Shown: positions 38,862 to 48,777, counted from the stretch's first letter. The stretch is DNA of 51,520 nucleotides from Candidatus Stercoripulliclostridium merdipullorum (GCA_018713745.1 DVOH01000011.1:1-51520); one strand, 5' to 3'. A program made the numbers and translations. Notes: generated by a model from the sequence alone, not told the origin.

Positions 38862-38905
38862 ATATTTACGGTCCATTTGCGAAGATTTTGATACGAAATT
38901 CGGGT

Positions 38906-39619
38906 TCAGGTCGCGGCGTAAGCGGGGGTGGCGGCGACCAGATAATTGGTGTAGTAGTAGGAAGGCAGAGTTCCGATATCCGACCAATAATCGAACGTGA
39001 CATAGCAATAGGCTTCGCCGCAAAGATTCGGAATCAGTTGTCTGCCGAAATCGTAAAATCCGTCGGGAATCCGATCGAGGATCGAGCGGTCGGCAATATA
39101 GATGCCGCAGTTGATCAGGGCGGGGCGGGGATCGTCGGGCTTTTCGACAAAGGCGATCAGCTTGCCGTCGTGATCGGTTTCGGCAACGCCGAAACCCGCA
39201 GGATTTTTGCAGGGAGTAGAAACAATGGTAAAAGGAGAATGTTTGGCGTAATGATAACGAATTGCGCGGGTCAGATCGAGGTCGGTATATGCGTCGCCCG
39301 AAATCACAACGAAATCCTCATCGAGAAAGGCTTTGGCGTTTTTGACGCTTCCCGCGGTGCCGAGGGGTTCTTTTTCGACGAAGTAAGTCAGGCGGACGCC
39401 GTAATCGGAGCCGTCTCCGAAGCGATCGATAATCTGATCGGCGCGATAGCCGAGGGTACAGGCAATCTCTTCGATGCCGTGCCGTTTCAGCAGTTCGATG
39501 ATGTGCGCCATGACGGGCTTATCGATGATGGGGACAAGGGGTTTGGGAATTTCGTCGGTCAGAGGACGCAGCCGCGTGCCTTTGCCGCCTGCCATAATAA
39601 CAGCTTTCATAATTTTCAC
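38906..39619 (-). CDS. sugar-phosphate nucleotidyltransferase family protein
   Basis: [50 protein letters not shown]. Confidence 0.92.
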   Translation of the reverse strand: MKIMKAVIMAGGKGTRLRPLTDEIPKPLVPIIDKPVMAHIIELLKRHGIEEIACTLGYRADQIIDRFGDGSDYGVRLTYFVEKEPLGTAGSVKNAKAFLDEDFVVISGDAYTDLDLTRAIRYHYAKHSPFTIVSTPCKNPAGFGVAETDHDGKLIAFVEKPDDPRPALINCGIYIADRSILDRIPDGFYDFGRQLIPNLCGEAYCYVTFDYWSDIGTLPSYYYTNYLVAATPAYAAT

Positions 39620-39697
39620 CTCTCGTCGTTAGTTTGCGGACAAACGGGAAAACTATGCGTTGCCGAGCCGAGCAATGCGATTTTATCGCAAAGACGA

Positions 39698-39726
39698 TTG
39701 AAAAGGAAAAAATTTTGTAGTATAAT
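39698..39726 (+). promoter_or_regulatory. promoter of RNase J gene
   Basis: TTGAAA-17 nt-TATAAT. Confidence 0.8.
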
Positions 39727-39757
39727 TTACATAGAGAAATTTTGAGAGGATAACAAT

Positions 39758-41410
39758 TTGTCTAAAAAATCGAAACTGAAACTGATTTTCCTCGGAGGAG
39801 TGGGCGAAATCGGCAAAAATATGTATGCGCTGGAATACGGCGATCATATTTTGGTCGTCGATTCCGGAATGTCGTTTCCCGATTCCGAACTGATGCCGGG
39901 GATCGATTATGTCATTCCCGATTACAATTATCTTGTTGCCAACAAATCGAAAATCAGAGGAATCGTTCTGACCCACGGGCATGAAGACCATATCGGCGCG
40001 TTGCCGTTCTTGCTGAAGGAAATCGAAGCGCCGTTGTACGGCTCCAATTTGACGTTGGCATTGGTCGAACACAAACTCAAAGAGCATAAGATCCGCGGCG
40101 TCAAAACGTATGTCGCAAAAGATCGCGAAGCCTTTACGATCGGGTGTTTCCGGGTCGAATTTGTCCGCGTTACGCATTCGATCGCGGGTGCGTTTGCGCT
40201 TTCGATCGAAACGCCGCAGGGCGTGGTGTTTTTTACGGGCGATTTCAAAATCGATCACACCCCCGTTGACGGCAAAACCATCGATCTTGCCCGCATTGCG
40301 GAAATCGGTACGCGGGGCGTACTGCTGATGCTGCAAGACAGCACCAATGTCGAGCGGGACGGCTTCAGCATGTCCGAGCGCAGAGTAGGGCAGAGTCTTG
40401 AAAACATCTTCAGTCAGAATATGCACAAACGGCTGATCATCGCAACGTTTGCGTCCAATATTCATCGCGTACAGCAGATCATCAACTGCGCCCTCAAATA
40501 CAACAGGAAAATCGCTTTCAGCGGCAGAAGCATGATCAATATTGCCGAGATCGCGGCAAAAATCAAAGAGCTCAATTATCCTGCCGACAGCGTGGTCGAT
40601 ATCGAAAAGATCGGCGGGATTCCTTACGACCGCCTCTGCATTATTTCGACGGGAACGCAAGGTGAGCAGGACTCGGCGCTCGCGCGGATGGCGCAAGACG
40701 ATTTCAAGCGCGTCACGATTTCTTCAACCGATACCGTCGTGCTGTCGTCAAGCCCCATCCCCGGCAACGAAAAAGGGATCTACAAAGTGATCAACAATCT
40801 CTGCCGCAAAGGGGCGGACGTTATCTACCAGTCTTTGACGGACGTCCATGTTTCGGGACACGCCTGCCGCGAAGAACTCAAGATGATGATGGCGTTGGTC
40901 AAGCCCAAATACTTTATACCCATCCACGGCGAGTACCGGCACCTTAAGCAGCATGCGGAACTCGGAATGCGGATGGGGATCCCAAAAGCCAATATTCTGA
41001 TTCCCGAACTCGGCAATGTGATCGAAGTCAGCAAGGCGGGACTGAAAAAACTCGAGCCCGTGCGCGCCGGAAGCGTTATGTTGGACGGGAGTGCCGCGAG
41101 CGACAACGTCGATATGGTGGTACGGGATCGTCTGCAGCTGGCGGAAGACGGTTTTGTCGTAGCCATTGTCATTGTTTCGGCAACGGGGGAACCGACGGTC
41201 ACGCCCAATATCATTATGCGCGGAATCAGCGTCCCCGACAACGTTTACGACGATATGAAGGATACCATCGTCAATCGTCTGCGGGACGGGAGTTATCGCG
41301 AGCTGGACGGTGCCGAACTCAACCGTACGGTGCGCAAATTGCTGGCAAAGATTCTGTTTAACCGTCTGAAAAAGAGACCGATGATCGTACCCGTAATTGT
41401 GGAGAACTGA
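39758..41410 (+). CDS. rnj: ribonuclease J
   Basis: LIFLGGVGEIGKNMYALEY, LTHGHEDHIGALPF, GTQGEQDSALARMA, PIHGEYRHL; TTG start after GAGAGGA. Confidence 0.96.
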   Translation: MSKKSKLKLIFLGGVGEIGKNMYALEYGDHILVVDSGMSFPDSELMPGIDYVIPDYNYLVANKSKIRGIVLTHGHEDHIGALPFLLKEIEAPLYGSNLTLALVEHKLKEHKIRGVKTYVAKDREAFTIGCFRVEFVRVTHSIAGAFALSIETPQGVVFFTGDFKIDHTPVDGKTIDLARIAEIGTRGVLLMLQDSTNVERDGFSMSERRVGQSLENIFSQNMHKRLIIATFASNIHRVQQIINCALKYNRKIAFSGRSMINIAEIAAKIKELNYPADSVVDIEKIGGIPYDRLCIISTGTQGEQDSALARMAQDDFKRVTISSTDTVVLSSSPIPGNEKGIYKVINNLCRKGADVIYQSLTDVHVSGHACREELKMMMALVKPKYFIPIHGEYRHLKQHAELGMRMGIPKANILIPELGNVIEVSKAGLKKLEPVRAGSVMLDGSAASDNVDMVVRDRLQLAEDGFVVAIVIVSATGEPTVTPNIIMRGISVPDNVYDDMKDTIVNRLRDGSYRELDGAELNRTVRKLLAKILFNRLKKRPMIVPVIVEN

Positions 41411-42486
41411 TGATGGATTACCGCAAGACGATCCTGATCATGACCGACGCCGACGGCGCCGAAACGGCAAAGGCAATCAAATTGCGCTTGACGCAGGCGG
41501 ATGCCTCGGTTGCTGTCATTGTGATCGGGGTCAACGAGTTGCAAAACAGCATTGTCGAAGCTGCAAAAAATTATTTGTGGAAAAAGGACGGATTTACGAG
41601 GCGGCGTTGGGAAGCGCATCGCCTTGCGCAAGCCGAAAAGGCGCTGGACGAAATCCCCAAAGGCGTGCCGAAGTTTGACGCCACCAAATTAAAGCACGTC
41701 AAGATGCAAAATATTCTGATGCGGTACCGTCCCGCATTGATGTTGTATCTGACGCCGCAGGAGCTCGGCATCGGGCTTAGCGCGCGGAACAAGCTGATGC
41801 CGGAGTGCAAAATCATTGCACTGTGTCCGGGCGTGGTCGGCGATCTCAGATGGATTTATCCGGGGATCGACGGATACTGGGTCGAAAACGCGGGGGTTCT
41901 GACAACGCTTGCCAATCACGGCGTAGCCGAACGGCAAATGCGCGTCGTCACGTTCCCGTTCGGAGAAAGCGAAGAGGCAAAAGAGCGCAAAGTCGGCGAA
42001 ACGCGACCGTCGGTTCTGGTCGAAGTGCCGCCCGCCGACGAGGGCGCCGTCCGACCGTTGCTCAACGCGCTGAAAGGCGAAACCCATCGCTTTTCGATCG
42101 ATATTGCGGCGGGGGAGGATCGCGAGGCATACGCCTATGCGGTGGAACAAGGCTTCCGTGTTTGCAATGAAGGAGGGGATGTCGCCGGGCTGCGCCGTAA
42201 CGCCGACGTTGTGCTGACTCGACCGCACGGGGGTGTTTTGCCCGTTCTGTTCGGCGCGGACAAACAAATCGTTTTTTATGCCGCCCGCGGAAAGACCGAA
42301 ATACGCGCCGCGGCGTTTCTTGCAAAAGAGTCTCCGCTTTGGGACGGAACCGAAAAAATAGGACGCCTGCTGGAAGAAGCCTCACGCCCCGAAGTGGTAA
42401 GCGAGCGCGCCCTTGCCAGACAAAACCGTTATTCGTTGCGCGCGCGTTCCGATCTGATAGAAAGTATTTGCCAATTGATCGGCTAA
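41410..42486 (+). CDS. divergent MGDG-synthase/MurG-like (GT-B) protein, function uncertain
   Basis: ILIMTDADGAETAKAI N-terminus; VVGDLRWIYPGIDGYWVEN..L..HGVAERQMRVVTFPFG resembles the MGDG synthase N-domain; RPHGGVLPVLFGADKQIVF resembles the nucleotide-sugar site. Confidence 0.5.
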   Translation: MMDYRKTILIMTDADGAETAKAIKLRLTQADASVAVIVIGVNELQNSIVEAAKNYLWKKDGFTRRRWEAHRLAQAEKALDEIPKGVPKFDATKLKHVKMQNILMRYRPALMLYLTPQELGIGLSARNKLMPECKIIALCPGVVGDLRWIYPGIDGYWVENAGVLTTLANHGVAERQMRVVTFPFGESEEAKERKVGETRPSVLVEVPPADEGAVRPLLNALKGETHRFSIDIAAGEDREAYAYAVEQGFRVCNEGGDVAGLRRNADVVLTRPHGGVLPVLFGADKQIVFYAARGKTEIRAAAFLAKESPLWDGTEKIGRLLEEASRPEVVSERALARQNRYSLRARSDLIESICQLIG

Positions 42487-42555
42487 TCGTTTGTAAAACA
42501 GATTGAGGTATAAAATTTCACCGAATTCTTACAATAATCGTAGAGAGGTGAAATT

Positions 42556-43155
42556 ATGATCGCAATGATTATGTTGGGAGCCCTCGGGCTCCTTGCCATT
42601 TTAGGGCTCGGCAAACCCGTGCTCAAAGACTTCCGCCTGAATGCGGCGGTTGTCGTAATCTTTTTTGCAATGGTCATCGGACTGAATTTTGTCCCGACGA
42701 TCGTGTGGGGCGGATTTTCCTTCCGCGTCGGTACGATGATCTTTTATGCAGGGATCCTGACGATGTTTTTCCTGTTCGGCAAGCTGTCGTCGCGGTTTAC
42801 GGCGTTTGCCATCGCCGTTGTACTGGGCGGCTTGGCTTATGCGGCAACCCGCCTTGCACTGCTCGGCGGGGGCGGATATTTTGCCGACTCCAACGTCGTA
42901 TACGGCGTCGTGATCGGACTGATCGCAATGGTTGTGACGCGCAACGGTAAGTACGCGTTTCTGATTGCCGCCGAAGCCATGATGCTGTTTAACCTGTTGG
43001 TGCAGATCGGCGGTCCCGTCTCCCTCGATTACGGCTTTGACTGGACGGTGACGGCAAGTACGGTGGCTGTGGTACTTTACGGACTGATGGCGTTGATGAC
43101 GACCAAGCCGAGCAAAGTCAGCTACTATTTCGAAGCTGGAAGGCTCGAGGACTGA
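42556..43155 (+). CDS. multi-TM membrane protein, possibly DUF1614-like
   Basis: About 6 TM; FVPTIVWGGFSFRVGTMIFYAGILTMFFLFGK; GAGAGG RBS. Confidence 0.55.
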   Translation: MIAMIMLGALGLLAILGLGKPVLKDFRLNAAVVVIFFAMVIGLNFVPTIVWGGFSFRVGTMIFYAGILTMFFLFGKLSSRFTAFAIAVVLGGLAYAATRLALLGGGGYFADSNVVYGVVIGLIAMVVTRNGKYAFLIAAEAMMLFNLLVQIGGPVSLDYGFDWTVTASTVAVVLYGLMALMTTKPSKVSYYFEAGRLED

Positions 43156-43171
43156 CGTCGGACGATCCGAC

Positions 43172-43201
43172 AAAAAAAGGCGACCGGAGTCGCCTTTTTT
43201 T
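43172..43201. terminator. bidirectional terminator
   Basis: AAAAAAAGGCGAC-CGGA-GTCGCCTTTTTTT. Confidence 0.88.
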
Positions 43202-43781
43202 AATATTCTTTGCGATCGTTCAAAGCACGCATTAACGTCAGCTCGTCGGCGTATTCGATTTCGCATCCCATCGGGATACCGTGCGCAAGGCGCGTAACCT
43301 TGATGCCGAGGGGGCGCAGAAGATTGCCGAGATAAGCCGCCGTCATTTCCCCGCTCATATCGGGATTGAGTGCGACGATCACTTCTTTTACGCCCTCTAA
43401 GCGATCCATCAGCTCTTTGATGCGGATGCGGTCGGCGCCGATCCCTTTCTGAAAGTCCAGCGTGCCGTGCAGGACGTGGTATAGTCCCTGATAGCACCCC
43501 GTCTTTTCGATGGCGGTAATATCGCGCGGTTCTTTGACCACGCAAATGGTCGAGGGGTCCGCCGTCTGACACCGGGGACAAATCTCTTGATCGGTATAAT
43601 CGCCGCATTGCTTGCAAAAACGGATATGCGCTTTGGCGTCGGTCAGGGCGGTGACAAAACTTTCGAATTCCGCGTCGTCCATATCGATGACGGCGTAGGC
43701 ATAACGCGTGGCGTTTTTCAGTCCGACCGACGGAAGTTTGCGGAACTCTGCAATCAGTCGGGTCAGCTCATCGGGTAGCAT
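43200..43781 (-). CDS. recR: recombination mediator RecR
   Basis: LIAEFRKLPSVGLKNATRYAY, CxxC...CPRC zinc finger, Toprim VALNPDMSGEMTA. Confidence 0.96.
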   Translation of the reverse strand: MLPDELTRLIAEFRKLPSVGLKNATRYAYAVIDMDDAEFESFVTALTDAKAHIRFCKQCGDYTDQEICPRCQTADPSTICVVKEPRDITAIEKTGCYQGLYHVLHGTLDFQKGIGADRIRIKELMDRLEGVKEVIVALNPDMSGEMTAAYLGNLLRPLGIKVTRLAHGIPMGCEIEYADELTLMRALNDRKEY

Positions 43782-43784
43782 TGC

Positions 43785-44126
43785 TTAAATCAGACCTCCC
43801 AAACCGCCGCTTAAGGGACCCATAATGCGGTTGTGCTCTTCTTCTACCAGTTTGAATGCCTCGTTCATCGCGGCAACGATCATATCTTCGAGCATCTCGA
43901 CGTCGTCGGGATCGACCGCCGCGGGATCGATCTTGATCGAAGAAAGTTTGCGGTCGCAACTCATCACGACTTCGATCATGCCGCCGCCTGCCGTTGCAAC
44001 GACTTCGGTATCGGCAAGCTCTTCCTGCGCTTTTGCCATTTCCTGCTGCATCTTTTGGGCTTGCTTCATCAGCTGCTGCATTTGGTTGCCGCCGCCGAAG
44101 CCGCCGTATCCGCCGAATTTTGCCAT
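43785..44126 (-). CDS. YbaB/EbfC family nucleoid-associated protein
   Basis: NQMQQLMKQAQKMQQEMAKAQEEL...SSIKIDPAAVDPDDVEMLEDMIVAAMNEA. Confidence 0.95.
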   Translation of the reverse strand: MAKFGGYGGFGGGNQMQQLMKQAQKMQQEMAKAQEELADTEVVATAGGGMIEVVMSCDRKLSSIKIDPAAVDPDDVEMLEDMIVAAMNEAFKLVEEEHNRIMGPLSGGLGGLI

Positions 44127-44171
44127 ATTCTCAATTCTCCTTGATCGTTTTTTCTATTTTACGTTTTTGTG

Positions 44172-45809
44172 TTAATGTTTGTTCGGGTTTCGGGTAAGCA
44201 AATCGCCGAACAGATCGTTAAGCGATTGCCGCGCCTGATCGGTCAACGTCTTTTTTTTGCCCGCGTTGACGACCGAAAACGTATATTGGGGCCCCGCGAT
44301 TTCACGCAGGATCCGATTGATTGCCGTAAGGTAGGTGTCGTTCGCGAGCAGATCGAGCGTCGCCGTTTCTTTGGTGTAAAGGGTCAATGCCGTGTCGTTC
44401 AGACGAATGTCGTCTTGATTCTGCAGAGAGTAATACAGCATATTGTATTGCTCTTCTCTAAGACGGGTCAGAATTGCACCCCAATATTCCCGCACGCGGG
44501 CGTCCGCTTCGGGGGGCGCGTCCTCATCGTCGGCAAAGACGGGCGCGCTTTCGGTCGAAACGGCATATTTTCCGACCAGATCTTCGATTTTCGGAGGCTC
44601 TGCTTTGGGTGCGTCGGCGGGTTGCGCTTTGGGCGCGGGCGCGGCAACGCGGATGCCGTTTTGTTCGAGCGAATTCAGTTTGCTTTCCAAAAGGGCAATG
44701 CGGCTGGTCAGCCCGTCGAGGCTGGGGTCGGTTCGCATTTCGGCGGCGCGGACCAGGACGGCTTCCAATATGATGCGGGGTTGTGTGCTGTATCGCAACG
44801 TATTCTCGACACCGGCAAGCAAATCCATTGCCCGCGCGATGCGGTAATTGTCGCTTGCGTCGGCAAGAGCTTTTGCCGCCGGAAAATCCCGTTCGGCAAA
44901 TCCTGCCCGATAGTCCCGCACGTTTTTGATTGCGATCAGGTCGCGGAAAAATGCGGCAAGTTCTTTCCCGAGTGTCGAGATCCCTTTGCCGCGATCGGCA
45001 ACGGCGTCGACGATGCGGAGCAACTCGCCGGGATTATCGGTTAAAACGGCTTCGGCAAGACGGTACAGCGTTTCGAAATCGGACGCGCCGAGGACTTCGA
45101 GTACGGCGTCTGCCGTCAGCCGATCGGGACAGAAAGACAGACACATATCGGCAATCGACAGCGTATCGCGGACACTGCCTTCGCCGTGCGCGGCAAGAAG
45201 TTCGAGTGCTTTTTCTTCGTAAGGGTATCCGATTTCGTCAAAAACGCGACCGAGCAGGGCGATCAGCTCTTTGTCGGCAACCAGACGAAAATCGAAGCGC
45301 ATGCAGCGCGACAAAATCGTCTGCGGCAATTTGTGCACTTCGGTGGTGGCAAGAATAAAAATAGCGTGTGCGGGCGGCTCTTCCAGCGTTTTGAGCAGGG
45401 CGTTGAATGCCGCCGCCGTCAGCATATGGACTTCGTCGACGATATATACTTTATATTTACCGACCGAAGGGGGATACTGGATGTTTTCGCGCAGTTCGCG
45501 GATTTCGTCGACGCCGTTGTTGCTTGCCGCGTCGATTTCGAGGATATCGGTGTTGGCGGGATTGGAAAGCGCAAGGCAGACTTCGCAGGTGCCGCAAGGC
45601 GATCCGTTTTGCGGATGGAGGCAGTTGACCGCACGGGCGAAGATTTTGGCGGAGCTTGTTTTTCCCGTTCCGCGCGTTCCCGTAAACAGATAGGCGTGAC
45701 CGACCCGATCGGTAGCGATCTGGTTGATCAGCGTTCTGACGATGTGGTCCTGACCGATTACCTTATCCCAAGTAGAGGGACGGAATCGGCGATAAAGCGA
45801 TACTGCCAT
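44172..45809 (-). CDS. dnaX: DNA polymerase III subunit gamma/tau
   Basis: YRRFRPSTWDKVIGQDHIVRTL, GTRGTGKTSSAKIFARAVNC, VDEVHMLTAAAFNALLKTLEEPP. Confidence 0.97.
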   Translation of the reverse strand: MAVSLYRRFRPSTWDKVIGQDHIVRTLINQIATDRVGHAYLFTGTRGTGKTSSAKIFARAVNCLHPQNGSPCGTCEVCLALSNPANTDILEIDAASNNGVDEIRELRENIQYPPSVGKYKVYIVDEVHMLTAAAFNALLKTLEEPPAHAIFILATTEVHKLPQTILSRCMRFDFRLVADKELIALLGRVFDEIGYPYEEKALELLAAHGEGSVRDTLSIADMCLSFCPDRLTADAVLEVLGASDFETLYRLAEAVLTDNPGELLRIVDAVADRGKGISTLGKELAAFFRDLIAIKNVRDYRAGFAERDFPAAKALADASDNYRIARAMDLLAGVENTLRYSTQPRIILEAVLVRAAEMRTDPSLDGLTSRIALLESKLNSLEQNGIRVAAPAPKAQPADAPKAEPPKIEDLVGKYAVSTESAPVFADDEDAPPEADARVREYWGAILTRLREEQYNMLYYSLQNQDDIRLNDTALTLYTKETATLDLLANDTYLTAINRILREIAGPQYTFSVVNAGKKKTLTDQARQSLNDLFGDLLTRNPNKH

Positions 45810-45832
45810 ATACTTAAAGATTCTCCCGCGGA

Positions 45833-47371
45833 TTATTCTTTATACGCGCCCACTTCTTTCAGGAATTTTTCAAATGCCTGTTGCCCTTCTTCGGTATTTT
45901 TGAAGACGGCGGTGCATTCGAGAATCTTGACGCAGGTGTTGTTGATATAATCGACGACGGCGCGTTCTGCGGCTTCGGGGGAGAGGGAGGTGCCGCAGTC
46001 GTTGGTCAGCTGGGCAATCATTCCGAGGTGCTTGCCGAGCGGGTTGTCCTCTTTGGAAAGGGCGGAAAAATCGAGGGGAGCGGCGCCCGTCAGAATGTTG
46101 ACGATCGCTTCGGTTTCGGCGGCGAGGCGTCCGGGCAAAATGAAAATTCCCATGGCTTCGATCAGTCCGATGCCCTCTTTTTTGATATTGTGCATGTCCG
46201 CCGTGGGGTGGAAGATGCCGTCGGGATGCTTGTCGTCGGTGCGGTTGTTGCGCAGAATCAGATAAATCACGTAACCGTGTTGCTTATCGTAAGTCGCAAT
46301 GGGCGTAACGGTGTTGTGCGGTTCGTCGGTGCGGGCGATCACGCCGACGGTCTGATCGGTATAGACCCGCCAATGTTGCAGAACATGGGCGGCGGCTTTT
46401 TCGAGTTCGGCTCGGTTGAAGGAGCTGAGACGAACGACCGAGTTATACCAGTCGAGGATGGCAAACTGCGTGTTGGGGAAGGTGGGGTGCGCAAAGACTT
46501 TGCGGGCGTCGCGGCGGAACATCGGCAAAACTTTGTTGCCGCCCTGGTAGTGGTCGTGCGACAGAATCGATCCGCCGACAATGGGGAGATCGGCGTTGCT
46601 TCCGATAAAATAGTACGGGAAGAGATCGCAAAAGTCCAATAAGCGCGTAAAGGTTTTGGGCGTGACCGCCATCGGGCGATGTTCTTTGGAGAACGCGATG
46701 CAATGATTGTCGTAATAAACGTAGGGCGAAAATTGGAAAAACCATTCTTCGTCCCCGAGAATGATCGGGATGGTTCTTAAAGTCTGGCGCGCCGCGCGTT
46801 TGACGTTGCCGGCAAATCCCACGTTTTCGATGCAAAGGGCGCACTTGGGATAATTGGTTGCCGCCATTGCTTTTTCGAGCGCAACCTGCTTTGCGTCCTT
46901 TTCGGGCTTGGAAAGATTGATGGTTACGGTGATATCGCCCATCGTGCCGGGAGCGGTCCAGCGAATGTTTTTGCGGATGTCCGCCATGCGGATATAGTTG
47001 GAGTTGACCGAGAGGTCATAAAGGTAATCGGTGGCTTTTTGGGGCGACTCGACGGCGGCAATGTTGTCAAAGCGCGATACGACGTAAGAAGGCGCCGGCG
47101 TGACCAGTCCCATGATTTCGGTTTCGAAGAGGAGGGCGCTTGCTTCGTCGGTCAGTTTGTTTTTGACGGCGTAGCGCACCATCGGGTCAAGGAGATCGGT
47201 CTGAAGATCGCGTTGTTTGCCGGTCGGCTCTTGCGGTTCGGTTGCGCCGAAGAGGCGGAGCAGACGGTTTTGGGCATATACTGCGTCGAGATCGTCAAGA
47301 TCCAGATGTGATTTGGCGTATACGATCAGGTCGGCGATGCATTTTTCGATGCTGAACGGGGGGCGTGCCAT
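45833..47371 (-). CDS. galT: UDP-glucose--hexose-1-phosphate uridylyltransferase (Firmicute class)
   Basis: NYPKCALCIENVGFAGN, EEWFFQFSPYVYYDNHCI, ILSHDHYQGGNKVLPMF. Confidence 0.95.
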   Translation of the reverse strand: MARPPFSIEKCIADLIVYAKSHLDLDDLDAVYAQNRLLRLFGATEPQEPTGKQRDLQTDLLDPMVRYAVKNKLTDEASALLFETEIMGLVTPAPSYVVSRFDNIAAVESPQKATDYLYDLSVNSNYIRMADIRKNIRWTAPGTMGDITVTINLSKPEKDAKQVALEKAMAATNYPKCALCIENVGFAGNVKRAARQTLRTIPIILGDEEWFFQFSPYVYYDNHCIAFSKEHRPMAVTPKTFTRLLDFCDLFPYYFIGSNADLPIVGGSILSHDHYQGGNKVLPMFRRDARKVFAHPTFPNTQFAILDWYNSVVRLSSFNRAELEKAAAHVLQHWRVYTDQTVGVIARTDEPHNTVTPIATYDKQHGYVIYLILRNNRTDDKHPDGIFHPTADMHNIKKEGIGLIEAMGIFILPGRLAAETEAIVNILTGAAPLDFSALSKEDNPLGKHLGMIAQLTNDCGTSLSPEAAERAVVDYINNTCVKILECTAVFKNTEEGQQAFEKFLKEVGAYKE

Positions 47372-47433
47372 AGATAACCTCGATAATTAAAAAGATAACG
47401 CGGGCAAAGGGCGTCCGCAGAGGGCTTAAATTA

Positions 47434-47462
47434 TTGCAATGCAGATCGGGATATGCTATAAT
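47434..47462 (+). promoter_or_regulatory. promoter of galK
   Basis: TTGCAA-17 nt-TATAAT. Confidence 0.75.
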
Positions 47463-47510
47463 TCAGTTACCACTGATAAAAATATTACCATAATATAGGA
47501 AGGATTGGCA

Positions 47511-48770
47511 ATGTTTTACGACAAAAAAGTTTTGCTGAGCAACGAAAAATTCCTGGAAGCGGCGCGCAAAATGTACGCTTGTTCTCCCGAGCAAAGCGCG
47601 GCGCGTCTTGCCGACCTTGCCGCCCGTCATGCCGAGCGTTTCGGGATCGAGGGCGCAAGAGTGTTCAGTTCGCCGGGACGCATCGAGGTGTGCGGCAACC
47701 ATACCGATCACAACAACGGTAAAGTGACAGCCGCCGCGGTCAGCGTCGATACGCTTGCCGTCGTAACGCCTCTGGCAGAAAGAAAGGTCAAAATCTGTAG
47801 CTTAGGCTACCCTTATGTTGAGGTTGACGTCGACGATCTCAAGATCGATCCCAACGAAGAAGGGACTTCGGCGGCGTTGATCCGCGGGGTGCTGAAGGGG
47901 ATGCAAGAGCGCGGTTATGCCGTGGGCGGCTTTGCCGCGACCATGACGTCCAACGTCTGCAAAGGGGCGGGGATGAGCAGTTCCGCTTCGTACGAAGTTT
48001 TGATCGCGGAGATCGTCAACGTCCTTTACAACGGCGGCAAGGCGGGCGCGGTCGAAAAGGCGCAGATCGCGCAGTTTGCCGAAAACGTTTATTTCGGCAA
48101 GCCGTCGGGCTTGATGGATCAATCGGCGATTGCGCTCGGCGGAATCAGTTATATCGACTTCCGCGATACCAAAAATCCCGAAGTCCGCAAACTTGACTGG
48201 AAATTCGACGACGTCAGCGTCGTTGTCATCAACTGCGGCGGAGATCATTGCGACCTGACCCCGCAATATGCCGCCATCCGTACCGAAATGGAGATGATCG
48301 CCGCGCATTTCGGCAAAGAAAAATTGCGCTTTGTCGAAAAGGCGGATTTCTATGCCGCAATCCCCGCATTGATCGGGAAGTACAAAGGGAGAGCGATTTT
48401 GCGCGCCATGCACTTCTTCGAAGAAAACGACCGTGTCGACGCCCTGGTCGACGCCATCGACCGCGGGGACGAAGCAACGGCGCTTTCGCTGATTACGGCA
48501 TCGGGCAAGTCGTCGCTCGAAAAGTTGCAAAATCTTTATGCCGAAGGCGACAACAGCGAGCCGATTCCGCTTGCGCTTGCCATCGCTTCGGAGTTTGACG
48601 GCGTAAAAGCATACCGTGTCCACGGGGGCGGTTTTGCCGGAACGATTCTGACATTTATCGCGCGCGAAAAAGAAAAAGCGTTCTGCGACTATATGGCAAA
48701 ACTGTACGGAGCCGAATCGGTATTTCCCGTACGGATCCGCGAAGCGGGCGGCACCGAAATCTTATTATAA
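47511..48770 (+). CDS. galK: galactokinase
   Basis: SSPGRIEVCGNHTDHNNGKV, GAGMSSSASYEVLIAEI, VHGGGFAGTILTF GHMP motifs; ATG 47511 after AGGAAGG. Confidence 0.95.
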   Translation: MFYDKKVLLSNEKFLEAARKMYACSPEQSAARLADLAARHAERFGIEGARVFSSPGRIEVCGNHTDHNNGKVTAAAVSVDTLAVVTPLAERKVKICSLGYPYVEVDVDDLKIDPNEEGTSAALIRGVLKGMQERGYAVGGFAATMTSNVCKGAGMSSSASYEVLIAEIVNVLYNGGKAGAVEKAQIAQFAENVYFGKPSGLMDQSAIALGGISYIDFRDTKNPEVRKLDWKFDDVSVVVINCGGDHCDLTPQYAAIRTEMEMIAAHFGKEKLRFVEKADFYAAIPALIGKYKGRAILRAMHFFEENDRVDALVDAIDRGDEATALSLITASGKSSLEKLQNLYAEGDNSEPIPLALAIASEFDGVKAYRVHGGGFAGTILTFIAREKEKAFCDYMAKLYGAESVFPVRIREAGGTEILL

Positions 48771-48777
48771 CGGAAAC

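Noticed and set aside
45810-45832. SRP RNA gene, often linked to dnaX/recR in Firmicutes
   Set aside because: Only 23 nt between dnaX and galT; no room and no GGAA-tetraloop/Alu-like sequence seen
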